Assembly (NCBI GenBank): GCA_916700875.1
Contig: CAKAKS010000022.1
Location: 14,336,065 to 14,400,064 of the forward strand
Reading direction: 5' to 3'
Origin: Sebastes aleutianus
Taxonomy: Eukaryota; Chordata; Actinopteri; Perciformes; Sebastidae
Length of the DNA: 64,000 nt
Shown piece by piece: positions 47,001 to 59,204 of the stretch; the first letter of the stretch is position 1; each line of letters opens with the position of its first letter. Below the pieces are notes generated by a model. The model ran no database searches. It was not told the origin of the DNA and saw only the letters and a list, made by a program, of their open reading frames with translations. Position numbers and translations under genes: made by a program.

Positions 47001-47472
47001 GAGAACACAGTCTCACAGCAGTTTGTGAAATGGTCACGAAATTTAATCTATTATTTGATCCGTGTACATCGACACGAGTTTCCCTTTTTTTCGTGATGCT
47101 CAGCAACGCGTGACACTTGTCAATTTCCGCTCCAGTCTTTTCAAAATAAAACTACTTAGGTTTAGGAAAAGATTGCGGTTTGGGTTTAATTAACTCTGGA
47201 AGTGCTGTACCTTAAGTACGGAAGTTACATGACAAATAAATCAACTTTAACTTGTGATTTCACACGGGACGCGAACAGCAGACCTCATCCCTATGCGGCG
47301 TTCGCCACTCTTTATACTTCCTGTTTCACAATTACGTGGATTACATACAAATACATTTTGTGCTGACCATCACGAAAAAAATATGACATTCGTGTCTATG
47401 TACAGTACACGAATCAATACATTAACTTTCGAGACTATTTCACGAACTGCTGTGCGACTGGGCTGAATATTC
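47001..47472. mobile_element. TIR element family E (single-copy internal unit)
   Basis: The left end CAGTCTCACAGCAG, then TTTGTGAAAT, is inverted at the right as ATTTCACGAACTGCTGTGCG. An 8-bp word ATTATGTT flanks the segment on both sides (46993-47000 and 47473-47480), consistent with a hAT-like target duplication but possibly coincidental. The interior carries one copy of the 91-bp unit that is tandemly amplified at 52905. Confidence 0.65.
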
Positions 47473-48360
47473 ATTATGTTCTCATGAGTACCAAGACAGC
47501 TCCAACTAGATAATAGAAATAATGTTGTATTTCAAAGCGGTTTGGTTTATTTTTACCTCAAAAATATTCATCCACACGGGGTCCTGACTGTGAGAAACTC
47601 TGCATTTAAATTATTCCAGTGCACAGTTGAATAAAGTCCATATGTTTTTACAGTAGTACCATCAATAATCCCAGTTTGCTGCTGCAGTGTGTGTTGGCCG
47701 TGTGCAGATGTTGTTTTCTGTACAGAACATTTAATGTAGTTTGCTCTGACAGTGCTTGTGTTGTGCCTGTATAATGGATGGCCGTCAGCAGTTGGTTCTT
47801 CACTTACCAGTGTCCGCTGACCATGAATAAGTCAATATACAGTATACTAGTGTTGGGTATCTAGAGCTGTGTCCTTAACTGGAACTTCTTCCAGATTCTT
47901 AGAAACCAGGGACACATTACGAAACCTTCAATTATACTTATTGATTCCTAAAAGAGAAGTTTGGACTCGCTCTCTCTGTCTAAATCACTGTTTATGCATG
48001 CATCAATATACTTGCATAGTATTCCTAATATGGCAGCTCAGATAGTACTCAAAAGTGTGCAAAAATAGTTTGTTGCAGGGAGGAAGTTTGTTTACAGCCT
48101 GGTATAAAAGTTCTGTGACAAGTTTAAAACAGTAAACATTCAACAGGATGGAGATATTTTTGAAATATTTTACCTTTTTACCAAAATGAAACCAAAGCAC
48201 CTCCTCACATGTGGCAAATTACTGTTTTGGCAGCTTGAATCTTTGGAAATGAAGGTGTTTTCCATGTTCCACTTGCAGTATTTTTGTTTCTTTTCTCTGA
48301 GTATCAAGTACATAAAACTGGCATTCAATGCCTGGTCATAATCCTAGCCTTGTTTACAAA

Positions 48361-48447
48361 CTTGTTCTTCTTGTTCTTCTTGTTCTCCCTCATTCCTCTT
48401 CTTGTTCTTGTTCTTGTTCTTGTTCTTGTTCTTGTTCTTGTTCTTCC
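48361..48447. repeat. (TTCTTG)n hexanucleotide repeat
   Basis: About nine clean units (48400-48447) preceded by degenerate ones. They encode Leu-Val or Arg-Thr runs in open frames that are not genes. Confidence 0.92.
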
Positions 48448-48574
48448 TTCTGATGTATCTGAGTGTGTAGATGCTGCGCTTGTTAGGTCAATGAAAGCAA
48501 GTTGGCTTCTTATTGTCAGCCGATCATTTATCTGCAATAACTTAATTATTGGAATAATACATTATTATATAAAT

Positions 48575-48632
48575 TTCCTAGTAACGGCCGATAATTTATC
48601 GGGCCTGATATATATATATCGTACAACCCTAG
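48575..48632 (-). mobile_element. MITE end with GGCCGATAA palindrome
   Basis: AACGGCCGATAATTTATCGG followed by a TA run and GTACAACCCTAG resembles the end of the element whose other end may be at 53925-54020 (GTCGGCCGATAAG). Confidence 0.45.
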
Positions 48633-48699
48633 TATTTTATATATGTAAAGTTTGTGTACGGCTACTAAGTGTTTGGACAACATTTACCATTTGAGAGCT

Positions 48700-51600
48700 T
48701 TGGCTTTTCTTTTTTATTTAATGAAATAAACGTTTTTGTAGAAAACATGTCCATATTCCTATAAGAATCTCAGTCTAAACCGACATCTTATATGCACAGT
48801 CTATGCAATATACCACTTACTGTAAAAAAAGATTAAATTCAAACGTTCAGTTTGAGGGTATGAGCTATATCATGAAGCATTAACCCCGTCACTCTCTCAG
48901 TGCATCAGTCTCGACCACTCATAAACGCTGAATCACCGCCTTTTAAATCAGCTTAGCTGCAGTATTATATGACAGCATTAATGTTGGCCCATCACAGGAA
49001 CTTTGTGTGCGTCAATCTGGAAAAGGGAAGTGGTATTTCCTCCAGTGTTCCCAGTAAAAGAAATGAAGTGCAGGCTGTTTGCTTTAAAAAGACTTGAAGC
49101 CAACTGTCATCATAATGTAGAGTAATAACGGGAGGATATTGACTGCTAAATCCCTCCCAGAGCTGATAGATTTATGGTGTTTACCTGACTGCACCCTGCA
49201 GCCTCTCCAGGTGTTTTCCATTATGTCACTTCTGTTTGTTTTTAGACATATTGACAGTGAGTCTGTGTGCTTCTTGATAAGTTTTTTTACGGCATATTTA
49301 TGTAATCTCTGCACGCATTAAAGTGAGGTCATTCTCCACTGTTGAGCTAAGATTTCCAGCTTCCTTATCCGTCGCTGTGGGAAAAGGACCTCATGGTTTA
49401 TTATCTCCAAGGGTAACTGATAGACAGACTGACTGCCACGGTGGTAGACGGATTCAGATCTTATCACAACCTCTGTTTCTTTCACTTGCTCAGTAAACCA
49501 CTGTATGACCTCACCAACCAGCTTATTGTTTGAGCAAACCTCTGCAGACTTTGTACGTTCTTTTAACTGCCAACTGAAACTGTTGTTCAAACACAATTTG
49601 AGCTTTGATCGTGTGTTTGTCGTTTATGTTTCATCTCCTGTTGCACAAGATTTATAGCTTGTCACTGTTTGTATTTGTCCTTGGGTTATGACTACGTCGC
49701 GCAAAGAGTTTTGAGTTTTAATACATTTAGAAGGAAAACTGGAAACATTGGCTTATTTTGATTAAAACACCTCGTGAATCCACATCTGCCCTTTCTCATA
49801 TTCTCCCTCTCTAGATTTCCTTCCTCTGTCTGTCCAACCTCACCCTTCTCATCCTCTTCTCTCTCCTCCCTTCATCCTGGTTCCTCCTCCATTGTTATGT
49901 CACTTCCTGTCTGTTCTCAGCTTTCCATCCTGTTCTCTCAACACCAACGAGGCCACCCAGGTCTGGTTGTTGTTATAGCCATACTGATTCTCAGTAGTGC
50001 ACCTTGCTGATTTGAGGCATTGATTCAATCTATGACTCTTTTTTTTGTCCAACATCTTCTCAGTTCAATTAGTTAGAATTTCCAGTTTTGTCTTGGCAGC
50101 AGCCTTCTGTCTGATACTGTATCTATAAGCCTGCAAGTTTGAGTTTGAGTCGTTGTCCTTGGCCGTCTTTGACCTTATAAAGACTATTAGGCCCCATCCA
50201 CTGATGCAGATTAAACTCATGACCCACTACACATTGAACCTCTTTCCAAAACCTGTAAATTAAGTCTCAAACGTATTCTTAGTTTCCTTAAAGAACACGT
50301 AATGTGCAGTCCAACTGTTTATTGGAAACAATGGGAACAAAAAAGGATTTAACTAGAGTCCGTCTTTAGTCTGTGATTATAGCTTCCTCAGTGAGAGGCC
50401 ACAGGTTGGTTGTCTGGTAGATCAAGCATTGTGTGTATGTGTCTTTATGTGAATTACAGTTGTGTTTAAAGTCCTTTCAGTCAACCTTTACAGTGTTTAG
50501 ACTCACAACACTACCATGCCAACCATAAACACAGTCAGTGTTAGATCTCTCTCTGTCTCGATGTCCATGAGGGCCGATTATACTGCATGAACCTTGATCA
50601 ACCGGTTGCTCAAAGTAGTTTTAGTTTTATTGACCTGCAAGAACACATTTAGCAAATGAAGAAAAAACATCCCTGCAGTGTTGTATGGAAACATTTTCCT
50701 CCTTCTCTTTCCTCACAATGGTGTCAGTCTATATTATAGCTGTAGGTGAACTTTGCCTCAACCTGCCCAGAAGAACGTCATCGCTCTGACTTTGTGTCCC
50801 TCGATGGTCGTAAAGCTGCTTCGGAAGTTTTTTACACTCTGACAGGAATTTAATTTACATTTAATTTACATAGTAAACTACAAAGTGGGTTTTGCATCCC
50901 AGTTACAACATGAGAGGTTACTGTGAAGCCTGACTATACTTTGGTACAAATTTCTGAACGGATTGTGAGTTTATGTTCACTGTGGATATGAACTACTATT
51001 TGAGACAAGTGATCTCAATCCAAATGTGGACAAAACTTAAGAAAAGGCATGCTGTGGTTTAACTTGTATGCCATACTAGTGGATGGCAATGTCGGTCGGG
51101 CTGGGTGACGCAGCAGAGCAGACGGCTACCAGCTAGCGACCTGAGACGGCACCTACCTATCACTCAAAGTGGCCATGCCCCTAAATTATGCCTAACTTTC
51201 AGCCTTGATATGATTTAAACAGGTGAATTATATAAATATTCACCCGCTGTACAGTTGTCAAGAACGAGGAAATTAGCTATAGAGACCAAAACCGTTTTTT
51301 GTACCAGGCTGTAAACCTGTTTATTTCTGCTGTAAAGTCACTTCCGTGTTGACTTCATTTCTCAGGACCAAAGGTTGCTGCTTGGCTTTAACACACACTG
51401 ACGGGAATAAAATTTACAAGGGCCTTCTGCATTGTACTTACTTAACTGTAGATATCAAATTGAATCAACTCAAAAGTAAAAGAATGAATGTCAAATATCA
51501 AACACAAGTTTACTTCATTACTTTGCACGTACTGTATGATATCAGTCAATCTTGAGCCAACACAGTTATGTGTCTGCATGTGTGTTGCTGGTGTCCCTGT

Positions 51601-51760
51601 TGACTGTCTGCAGGTTACATAATGCTTTTTATGAGACTCTTTTAGCCTTTCCCGTCTCTCCTTCGCTCTGCTTTTCCAAAGGAAACATTAAGTGGAATTG
51701 TTCTAAACTGCGCGGCCCTCGCTATCTCTTCAAACAGAACCGGAGTGCTTTTATGCCTGG
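48700..51760. other. Intron, nothing recognised
   Basis: No exon is supported. A pyrimidine-rich tract covers 49785-49880. Open frames are short and unremarkable. Confidence 0.4.
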
Positions 51761-51771
51761 AAACACACGCA

Positions 51772-51774
51772 CAC

Positions 51775-51840
<66 letters not shown>
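51772..51840. repeat. (CA)n microsatellite
   Basis: About 31 pure CA units, the longest dinucleotide array in the window. Confidence 0.96.
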
Positions 51841-51842
<2 letters not shown>

Positions 51843-52089
51843 CCTGTAACACAGCATTGGGCTGTTGTATAATAAGATAAATCTGCCTTTGAGAGGCACC
51901 TGCGTCATGGAGAGTATGAGGTGTTTGTCAGGACTTTAATGTGTGTGTGTGAGGGGGAAAAGGGAAAGTTGGAAAGGATGTATATCTATAAGGATGCATT
52001 CAAGATACAGTATATTGGCCTATAATGGCTTTGAAATGGTCAAATAAGAAAGTAAATTAATCAAAGTTGTGTCCTTTATCAAGCACAAA

Positions 52090-52295
52090 TGCCAAACATT
52101 CACTTCTTCCAGCTTCTCAAATGTGAAAATCTGCTGCTTTTGTGTTTTATGTTATTTTAAATTTGGACAGAACTAGCAATTTCAACAAGTCACCTTGTAT
52201 TTCTCACTATTTTCTGACATTTTATAGACCAAATGATACAGTCAGACAGATTAATAGCCACTTAAAATACCCATTCATTTCAGCACTACAATAAT
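52090..52295 (+). mobile_element. hAT-like MITE relic
   Basis: CAGCTTCTCAAATGTGAAAA, then TTTCTGACATTTTATAGACC and a GCACTACAATA end match the 5360 and 57735 copies. Confidence 0.6.
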
Positions 52296-52744
52296 AGTCT
52301 ATATTTATACAGTCCTACTGGCCTTGTGTGTCTTGTGGACAGTGTTGATGAATCACACAACCAGCTGCTTTAAACAGACTCTCTACTGTACTGTACTCTG
52401 TGAACAGGTGGTCAAGTGGTTTCTAAACCCTCCCCCCGTCTCCTCCTCTTTTCCTTCCCCCTCTTCGCTTTACCTCTCTGTGGAGAAACTGACCACCTGT
52501 AGCATCATATTACAAGGTCAAAGGGCACCAGACGGGAGGCGTAACCTGTCTTGTAAGGGCACTAAAGAACTGTATTTTTTACTTTTTCACCAGCAATAGC
52601 AGACATTCCTTAAGTTCATCATGCTATTAGTGGTGTTTTTCTTTATTTTGCTCTACAGTTTGAATATATTTGCTTGAAATGGCAGGACTTCACAGCCTCC
52701 AAATGCAGAAATATGCCGGTACTGCTAATAACAGTATATTACAT

Positions 52745-52904
52745 CAATGTATCCTCATAAAACGGTTCACATGATATCTTACAAAAAGTTATTCCTCATT
52801 TTTTGTGCATTTTCCTATGAATATCGAGCAACACGGGACGCACATGTCAATTTCTGTTCCGGTCTTTTCAATGTAAACTTCCGTCTTCCGTCGGTAACAA
52901 AACT
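52745..52904 (+). mobile_element. Family E flank upstream of the 91-bp array
   Basis: GATATCTTACAAAAAGTTAT, GTCAATTTCTGTTCCGGTCT and ATTTTTTGTGCATTTTCCTA match the 31460 and 47001 elements, showing that the array at 52905 lies within this family. Confidence 0.6.
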
Positions 52905-53300
52905 TCTTAGTTAGGTTTAGGAAAAGATTGTGGTTTGGGTTAAAATAACACCAGAAGTGACATAACTTAAGTACGGAAATTACGTGACAAAAACTAATTA
53001 GTTAGGTTTAGGAAAAGATTGTGGTTTGGGTTAAAATAACTCCGGAAGTGGTGTAACTTAAGTACGGAAATTACGTGACAAAAACTAATTAGTTAGGTTT
53101 AGGAAAAGATTGTGGTTTGGGTTAAAATAACTCTGGAAGTGGCGTAACTTAAGTATGGAAGTTATGTGACAAAAACTACTTAGTTAGGTTTAGGAATGGA
53201 TCCACTTGGTGAGGTTTAGGCAACAAAAGTACTTGGTTAGGTGGTTTAGGAAAAGATCATGGTTTGAGTTCAAATAACTTCGGAAGTAGCGTTACTTAAG
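52905..53300 (+). repeat. 91-bp tandem repeat array
   Basis: TTAGGTTTAG starts at 52911, 53002, 53093 and 53184, exactly 91 bp apart each time, followed by a partial and diverged fifth unit to about 53300. Each full unit has AAAAGATTGTGGTTTGGGTT, AACTTAAGTACGGAA and TACGTGACAAAAACTA. The fourth copy is shortened. It is not CRISPR-like: the units are contiguous without unique spacers. Confidence 0.9.
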
Positions 53301-53924
53301 TTACGTTATATTGGTAAAATCAAGGATTGGCATCTGCGTACTTCCCTGTATCTAAAACATGATATAGAAAAGATGTATTCCACAGAATACAGTATGCTTT
53401 TTCTGAATAATTTCGGTGTTGTTTAGTAAAAGCAGTGGATCATCCTTTATCCTTTTAGAAGTTTAAATGTTTTTTGCTGCTGACAATGTGTAATGATCTA
53501 AGTGTGCTTGTATAAAAGTGAGTGGTTCTTCCTGCCCAGCCTCCTCTGAGTTTATATGATCAGTAATGAACCATGTGTTGTGTTGGTTGGTCTCATGCTC
53601 CGTGAGGCATCCCGTCACATACCAGTCTTCACTTAGAAGCTCATCTGGGAGCAGTTTAGACCGGCTGTGTTCTCCGAGCAGACCATTATCACCAAACCAC
53701 AGCGCTCTTTGGCGGTTTGGTGCTCTGCTTGATGTGCAGAGGAGAAAGTGAGAGTCTAATGATGATAAATAACAAGACAGGTTTACTGAACGTGTGCGTT
53801 GATGTGTTGAAGACCACCTTCTCAGTGTTGTGGTTGGAGAGGAAGAGGTTTTTGGAAATGCTTTGTTGTTTTGAACGTGTGAGCAATGTTTCCTTCTTAA
53901 TTCAACATGGTATTAATCAGAGGT

Positions 53925-54020
53925 AGACCTATGAGTTAGACGGACAGATATCATCTGATATTTGCACACTTCAGATAAAGTGTATTATCGTTTATGTCGG
54001 CCGATAAGTAACAAGAAACT
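53925..54020 (+). mobile_element. MITE fragment (GGTAGACCTATGAG type)
   Basis: CAGAGGTAGACCTATGAGTT, a GATATCATCTGATATTTGCA block and TTATGTCGGCCGATAAG are typical of a teleost MITE (general knowledge). Confidence 0.5.
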
Positions 54021-54124
54021 ACAGTACAGAAATGTCAAACATATGTTTGAGGTATATTGTCTCCATTATAATGTTTGTCCACCACAGATGGATCAGTACA
54101 CATACAGTAGAGAAAAATGTTTGT

Positions 54125-54950
54125 TTTACAGCTGAAAAAATTAGTCATGTAATCAATTCATCAACAGCAAATCAATCGCAACAATTTTGATAATCATTTT
54201 AGTAATCGATTCAATAAAACGAAAAAAACAGTATTTTGCCTTCTCTAAGGTGAAGATTTTTTTGCTTTTCTTGTACAGCAGCGTTTTTCTGCAACCACGA
54301 CAAAAAAAATAATGTCATAACAACATACCAACTTATCTCGTTATAACGAGAAAAGTTTGTTTTAACAAGATCCGTCGATTTTGTGACAAGATATAGTGAT
54401 ATGTTGTTATAACAAGAAAAGTTTCTTATAAAAAATGAATCATTTGGTATCAAATAATAATAATGATATTGATCATTCGTTTTTTTTTCTTTTATTGGGG
54501 GGGTATTTATTATTATCATTATTATTAATTTTAATTTAATTTATTTATTATTAGTTTTTCAGTTTTGTTTTGAATTATGCAATTAAAAAAATAAATAATT
54601 TCCAATGTACATCTTTAAAACCAATGAAATTTTATCACAAAAAGTAGTAATAATAATATTAAATGAGAAAATATGTTGTATGAATAATATGAAATATATC
54701 TTTTAAAATCGAGAAAAAAATCTTTTCATAATGAGAAACCGAGCAAAGTTTATTTTGTCATGGTGGCAGCAATACACTGCCGTAGTTTTCTATGTGGTAA
54801 ACTGAATATATTTGGGTTTTGGACTGTTATTTAATGTGTTAGCTTGTGTGGTGGGCATCCTTTGCTATTTTATGGTATTTTATAGACCAATTAGAACCAT
54901 TATAGAGTGATTAAATGAGAAAAATAATCAACATTGACAGCCCTAGTTTG
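54125..54950 (+). mobile_element. hAT-like MITE interrupted by AT-rich insertion
   Basis: The outer parts (54125-54235 and about 54785-54950) fit the family of 5360: AATCATTTTAGTAATCGATT at the left and TATTTTATAGACCAATTAGA, then AAAAATAATCAACATTGACA and GCCCTAG at the right. The 550-bp middle is unrelated and carries TCTCGTTATAACGAGA (54344-54359), a 16-bp perfect palindrome, plus long AT tracts. Confidence 0.6.
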
Positions 54951-55793
54951 TTTATTGTTATTTATTGGGTGTTATCATCATTTAAGTCTCAAATATCTGC
55001 CTCAAAAATTCAGTATTGGTCTGGCGATCTTATAGAGGTATTTTTAATTAAAATTTAAAACACAGAACTTTAAAGTTACGACTTTTAGTCCTTTTATTGT
55101 GATATAAAAATGGAGAAACTTTGCTAATTTATAAACATTGTTGTTATATGTAGGCAATGTATTCAGACTCGAAAACAATGTGAAACAGTCAGTGTTATTG
55201 CAGCATTCCTCACACCCCACTCATCCCATCATAACATTCATAATGTTAGGCTTACACATAATGACGGCGTATAGACTGACAGACTGGCGTGCCAAATAAC
55301 CATCATCCTGTGTGTCATTAGTTGTTTCATGATGTGACACTTAAAATGGGGCAACTATCCCACACTGAACTCACACACTTTTCCAACTAGAAACCTTGAA
55401 TGTCTGCGGGTTCTGGTTCTGGACGGTGCTGGCTGATCATTATGTTGATGTGTGTGGTGGGTTTGAACATTAGGGTGGTTGGATATCTGTTGTTTTGGTT
55501 AGCTTGATGTGGGAATATGTGTTTTTGTGTTTGGGTGTGTGTTCTCTTTCTAATGGGATTTTCCACTGTTGCAGAGAGGTGACTAGAGCGACATTATAGT
55601 CATTATTACACCCACACATCTCACAGGTATTGTTTCCATTATCAGGCCTCGTACAGACACACCTGCCTTTGACATCCTCATTGTGTCCATTGTATCACAG
55701 CAACGACCTGTGGTACTCTGATACCACATTATGTAATTTAGGGCTCACTTTTTCACACGCCTAAGAGTACTAAAACTATGGACACCTTGTATT

Positions 55794-55856
55794 TTATACA
55801 AGGCGTTCTAAAACGCCTTGTATTTTATACAAGGCGTTCTAAAACGCCTTGTATCA
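55794..55856. repeat. 31-bp self-complementary tandem repeat
   Basis: The unit AGGCGTTCTAAAACGCCTTG plus TATTTTATACA is present at 55801 and 55832 with partial units at the edges. Each unit contains the palindromes AAGGCGTTCTAAAACGCCTT (hairpin) and TTGTATTTTATACAA, so the block forms nested hairpins. Confidence 0.85.
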
Positions 55857-55994
55857 AATAAAGGATGATTATAAGCAAGCTTTCGAGTCATGCTTTAGCC
55901 AGCATGCACATTACCATGGCCCTGGCCAACCTTAATTTGGTCAATTACACCTGTGTTTAGCCTGCAATTATATGTCCAAATGGCTACTGTGAAA

Positions 55995-56570
55995 TAGGCC
56001 TATACACAATGGATGAATTAAAAGAACTGGATACAGCGTTGGAGGCTTGGCCCCGGTCATTCCTGAGAGTTGATCATTGGCGCACAAAGCTTAAATGGCT
56101 CGACTTCCGTCTGGAAAAGTACCCAGATCTTGGCGGAGTAGCGTCCGGGATGATTGGCAGAGTAGCGTCCGCTCAGTCACATGACTTGGTCATGGGGTCT
56201 CAACGTTACGCCGTCGTCGCGGCTTGCTCTCCGGCCTCGGTCTTGGTCTCACTAACATGAACGTAGGAAGGGATATAACTCTGGATTCAGCTATTAATGT
56301 GTTTTTACAACTTTAAAAATAAGGACTATTAGAGTGTTCGTACTGGGAAGTTGATTCACCTCAAAAAAAAATATCCGCTGAGTTACAGACGTGTCTTTCC
56401 CAATGTAAGTCTATGGGAAAAAGTATTTTTGGGCCCAATGCATCACGTCACTGACACGGAAGTTGCAGTACCGCCGTTTGGCCACTACGAAAGTCCGGAT
56501 CGACAACCGCCGCACTTCCTGGAGGCTTGCTATACACTGGCAGAAACCCTGTCCTTAAGCTTGTTTAATG
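55995..56570 (+). other. GC-richer unassigned block, probably repeat-derived
   Basis: A local GC rise contains an 83-codon frame (56009-56260) and a duplicated GCGGAGTAGCGTCCG / GCAGAGTAGCGTCCG word (56144, 56166). GGAGGCTTG occurs near both ends (56040, 56520). Splice signals and known motifs are lacking. It looks like a non-autonomous element more than a gene. Confidence 0.35.
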
Positions 56571-57734
56571 GAATATGCTAATAATTAGCATGTTAGCAGC
56601 ATCCTCTGGGGACCACGAATGTTTCTGCTAAACTTCATAGCAATCAATTAAATAGTTGTTAAGACATTTCACTCGATTTACACTGCTGGACCAACATTTC
56701 CATCTCTACAGTCATGCTACTAATCTGGCTAAAAATATAAAAGCTGTGGTTATGTGTTTTTGTTTTTGTATTTTAGTTTTTCCGTATACGCTGTGAGGGT
56801 CGTAAAGGACAGAGGGTGTCGTGTACTGTACAGATTGTAAAGCCCCCTGAGGCAAATTTGTGATATTGGATTATATAAATGAAATTGACTTGACATGTGA
56901 AAGTAGCATAGATATAAAACTGTTTTATATGGTGGTGTCATGTTGGGATAAAGTGAGTCATAGATATAAAACTGTTTTATATATTTATGGTAGCATGTGA
57001 CATAATGTAGACTGGGGGAGTATAAAAGTGTATTAATATGTGGGATGTGTATATATGTTCACAGAGAGTTGACAAAGTGTTGTAAACACATGCATTAATA
57101 TCTGTTTGCGGTGTTTGAGCAGCCTACACTGGCTCTGTATAGACTGAGGCTCATTTAGTAATGAAGTTGTCAGATGTGACTGATGGTGACTGGCTCCTTC
57201 TTCCGTTGCTTCATATCTGACTCATGGAGGCTGTTCGGTAGAGTGAACCTTGTTTTCATTACTGCTGTTTTGTTTATTTCATATTGCTTTCTTTGGCTGA
57301 ATTTCTTTAAATCATATTTAGTATTTTTGTGGTTTCCTAGGAGTTGAACCGTGTCATTAAAAAACTGTTAACGATGCTGTTTTTTGACATGAAAGTTGAT
57401 GATGTAAGTCTTTGGATTCAGGATTGTTGTAGTTTTGTAACATAACATTAATCTTATGAAGTCATTTTAGTAAACGCAGTGAGTTTTTAAGTCTTGAGCC
57501 ATCTCCACAGGCTTGTATGTACATGTATGTGTGTACGTGACGTTCTCAATGTACAACTCTGCTCATTATTAGGTCTGTAGATAAATGCATATTTACAACT
57601 GTGAGCCCAGAAACAGATTGTAGAAAATTCAATATCGTGTGCTATAGCACCTTGTAAATGTCCATTAATTGATCAGAATATTGTGCCTCCCTCTCTTTGT
57701 ATTAGACATGTCAGGATTTATGTCCTACAGCACA

Positions 57735-58010
57735 ATTACAGAGGTAGAATATAATAATTATGTAATGCTTTTACTCGATTAATCAACCATTTGCTCATTT
57801 ATCTTGCAAAAACTCAAAACAATCTCTTGCTCAAATGTGAGGATTTTCTATTTTTCTCTCTTTTATTTTGTTGTAAATTAAATATCCTTGGGGGTTTTGG
57901 ACTGTTGCTCAGACAAAACAAGCTATTTTGAAGATATTTGTCACTATTTTCCCACATGTTACAGACTAAATGATGGAAGATTAATATGAAAAACAGTCAT
58001 AATTACCCAA
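57735..58010 (+). mobile_element. hAT-like MITE relic
   Basis: ATTAATCAACCATTTGCTCA, then TGCTCAAATGTGAGGATTTT and GGGGGTTTTGGACTGTTGCT fit the family of 5360 and 63770. Confidence 0.65.
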
Positions 58011-58630
58011 CATGCATGTACTGTATTTACTGCTGTTCTGCTTTCTGAGGAATGAAACTCACCAGAGGAAGTCTGGCTTGTTGTTGGCTCACAGTTCTCA
58101 AACACACTTATACAAATATACACACCTCTGTTCTTCCACCAAGGTCAGAGTCACGAAGTTTCATCATCTCAACCCACTCATGCTTACTCACTTCCCACAC
58201 AGTACAACACACACCTCTCTGGACCCGTTGCTCAATTCTTCTGCTGGTAACTAATGTGTGCACAGACTCATTTCTTCGACCTTTTCTTTTACTGTTTGTA
58301 TTTTGCAATCAGGAACGACTGATAATCAAACATGAATTCACTGTGTTTGTGGGAGACATTTGGCTAAGCTGTGTCTTTGCCCTGTTTTTAATGAAAGCCA
58401 TTTTTCAGTTTTAATGAGGACATTTCTCAGCAGGCAGTTTAGAGAGCGTCTCCAGTGTGAGCTGACCATCAGTGTGGTCGGACATGTTTTTAATGTTATA
58501 TTTATCTCCAAAGCAACCAAATTAACTGCACGACTAGCAGCTGCGTTTGAAAAGAGGCAGCTAGGGACACTTGTTACACATGATGTCAGAATATTACTAA
58601 AGATAGAAAATCTGTTTTGGTTATGAGAAA
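58011..58630. other. Intron, nothing recognised
   Basis: Overlapping open frames of 80-120 codons on + have no recognisable motif, no splice-site frame conservation and no family similarity. Confidence 0.4.
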
Positions 58631-58895
58631 GAAGTTTTCCTGATATTTCTTCCTTCTCTTTTGTCTACCTCTCTCCTGCATGTTTCTTCTCCGTTTTCAC
58701 ATCCTCATTCTTTACTTGTAATCAGTCTTTTCTTTATTATTGCTTTTTTCTCTTCCTTCCTCATCCTTCTTCACATTTTCCACCCTAGTTTTTCTCTTCC
58801 TCTTTCTTCTAACATCTTCCTACCTCCCACTTTTTTGTCTTTGCTTGTGTCTTCTTCTTCTTCTTTTACCTCGTCTTTGTTGCTGTTGGTACAGG
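58631..58895 (+). repeat. Long pyrimidine-rich tract
   Basis: About 250 bp of C/T-biased sequence with CTTCCT, TTCTTC and TCTTCC words, ending in a good acceptor-like TTGGTACAG at 58887-58895. Confidence 0.8.
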
Positions 58896-59204
58896 TCTTG
58901 ATGGAGGACCACCCAGCCCTCCTAACAAGCCTGTCTATGGTCTCCTCACAGACTCCTGAACCGTAACTGTGCGTCCTGTTCTGTGCCGTCCATGTTCCCG
59001 TGTTGTACTTACTGAACCACTCTGGAAACATACAGACCGTACTGCAGGCTGATGTCAGCAGTCCTCTCTGGTTCACATCATTGTGTCAAGCCTTGCTTCT
59101 TGTCTCTATGCGGTCCAGCTGGTTTAGTCTACAGGTTTCACTCCTCTGTTTGCAAAGACAATAGCATCGTTTTCCTCTTTTCTTCTCTTCTGAAGACAAA
59201 GCTG

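Noticed and set aside
48284..48694. 136-codon hydrophobic frame on +
   Set aside because: It is driven by the TTCTTG hexanucleotide repeat; the rest is unremarkable.
52905..53300. CRISPR-like regular spacing
   Set aside because: Repeats are contiguous 91-bp units without unique spacers, and the DNA is clearly eukaryotic.
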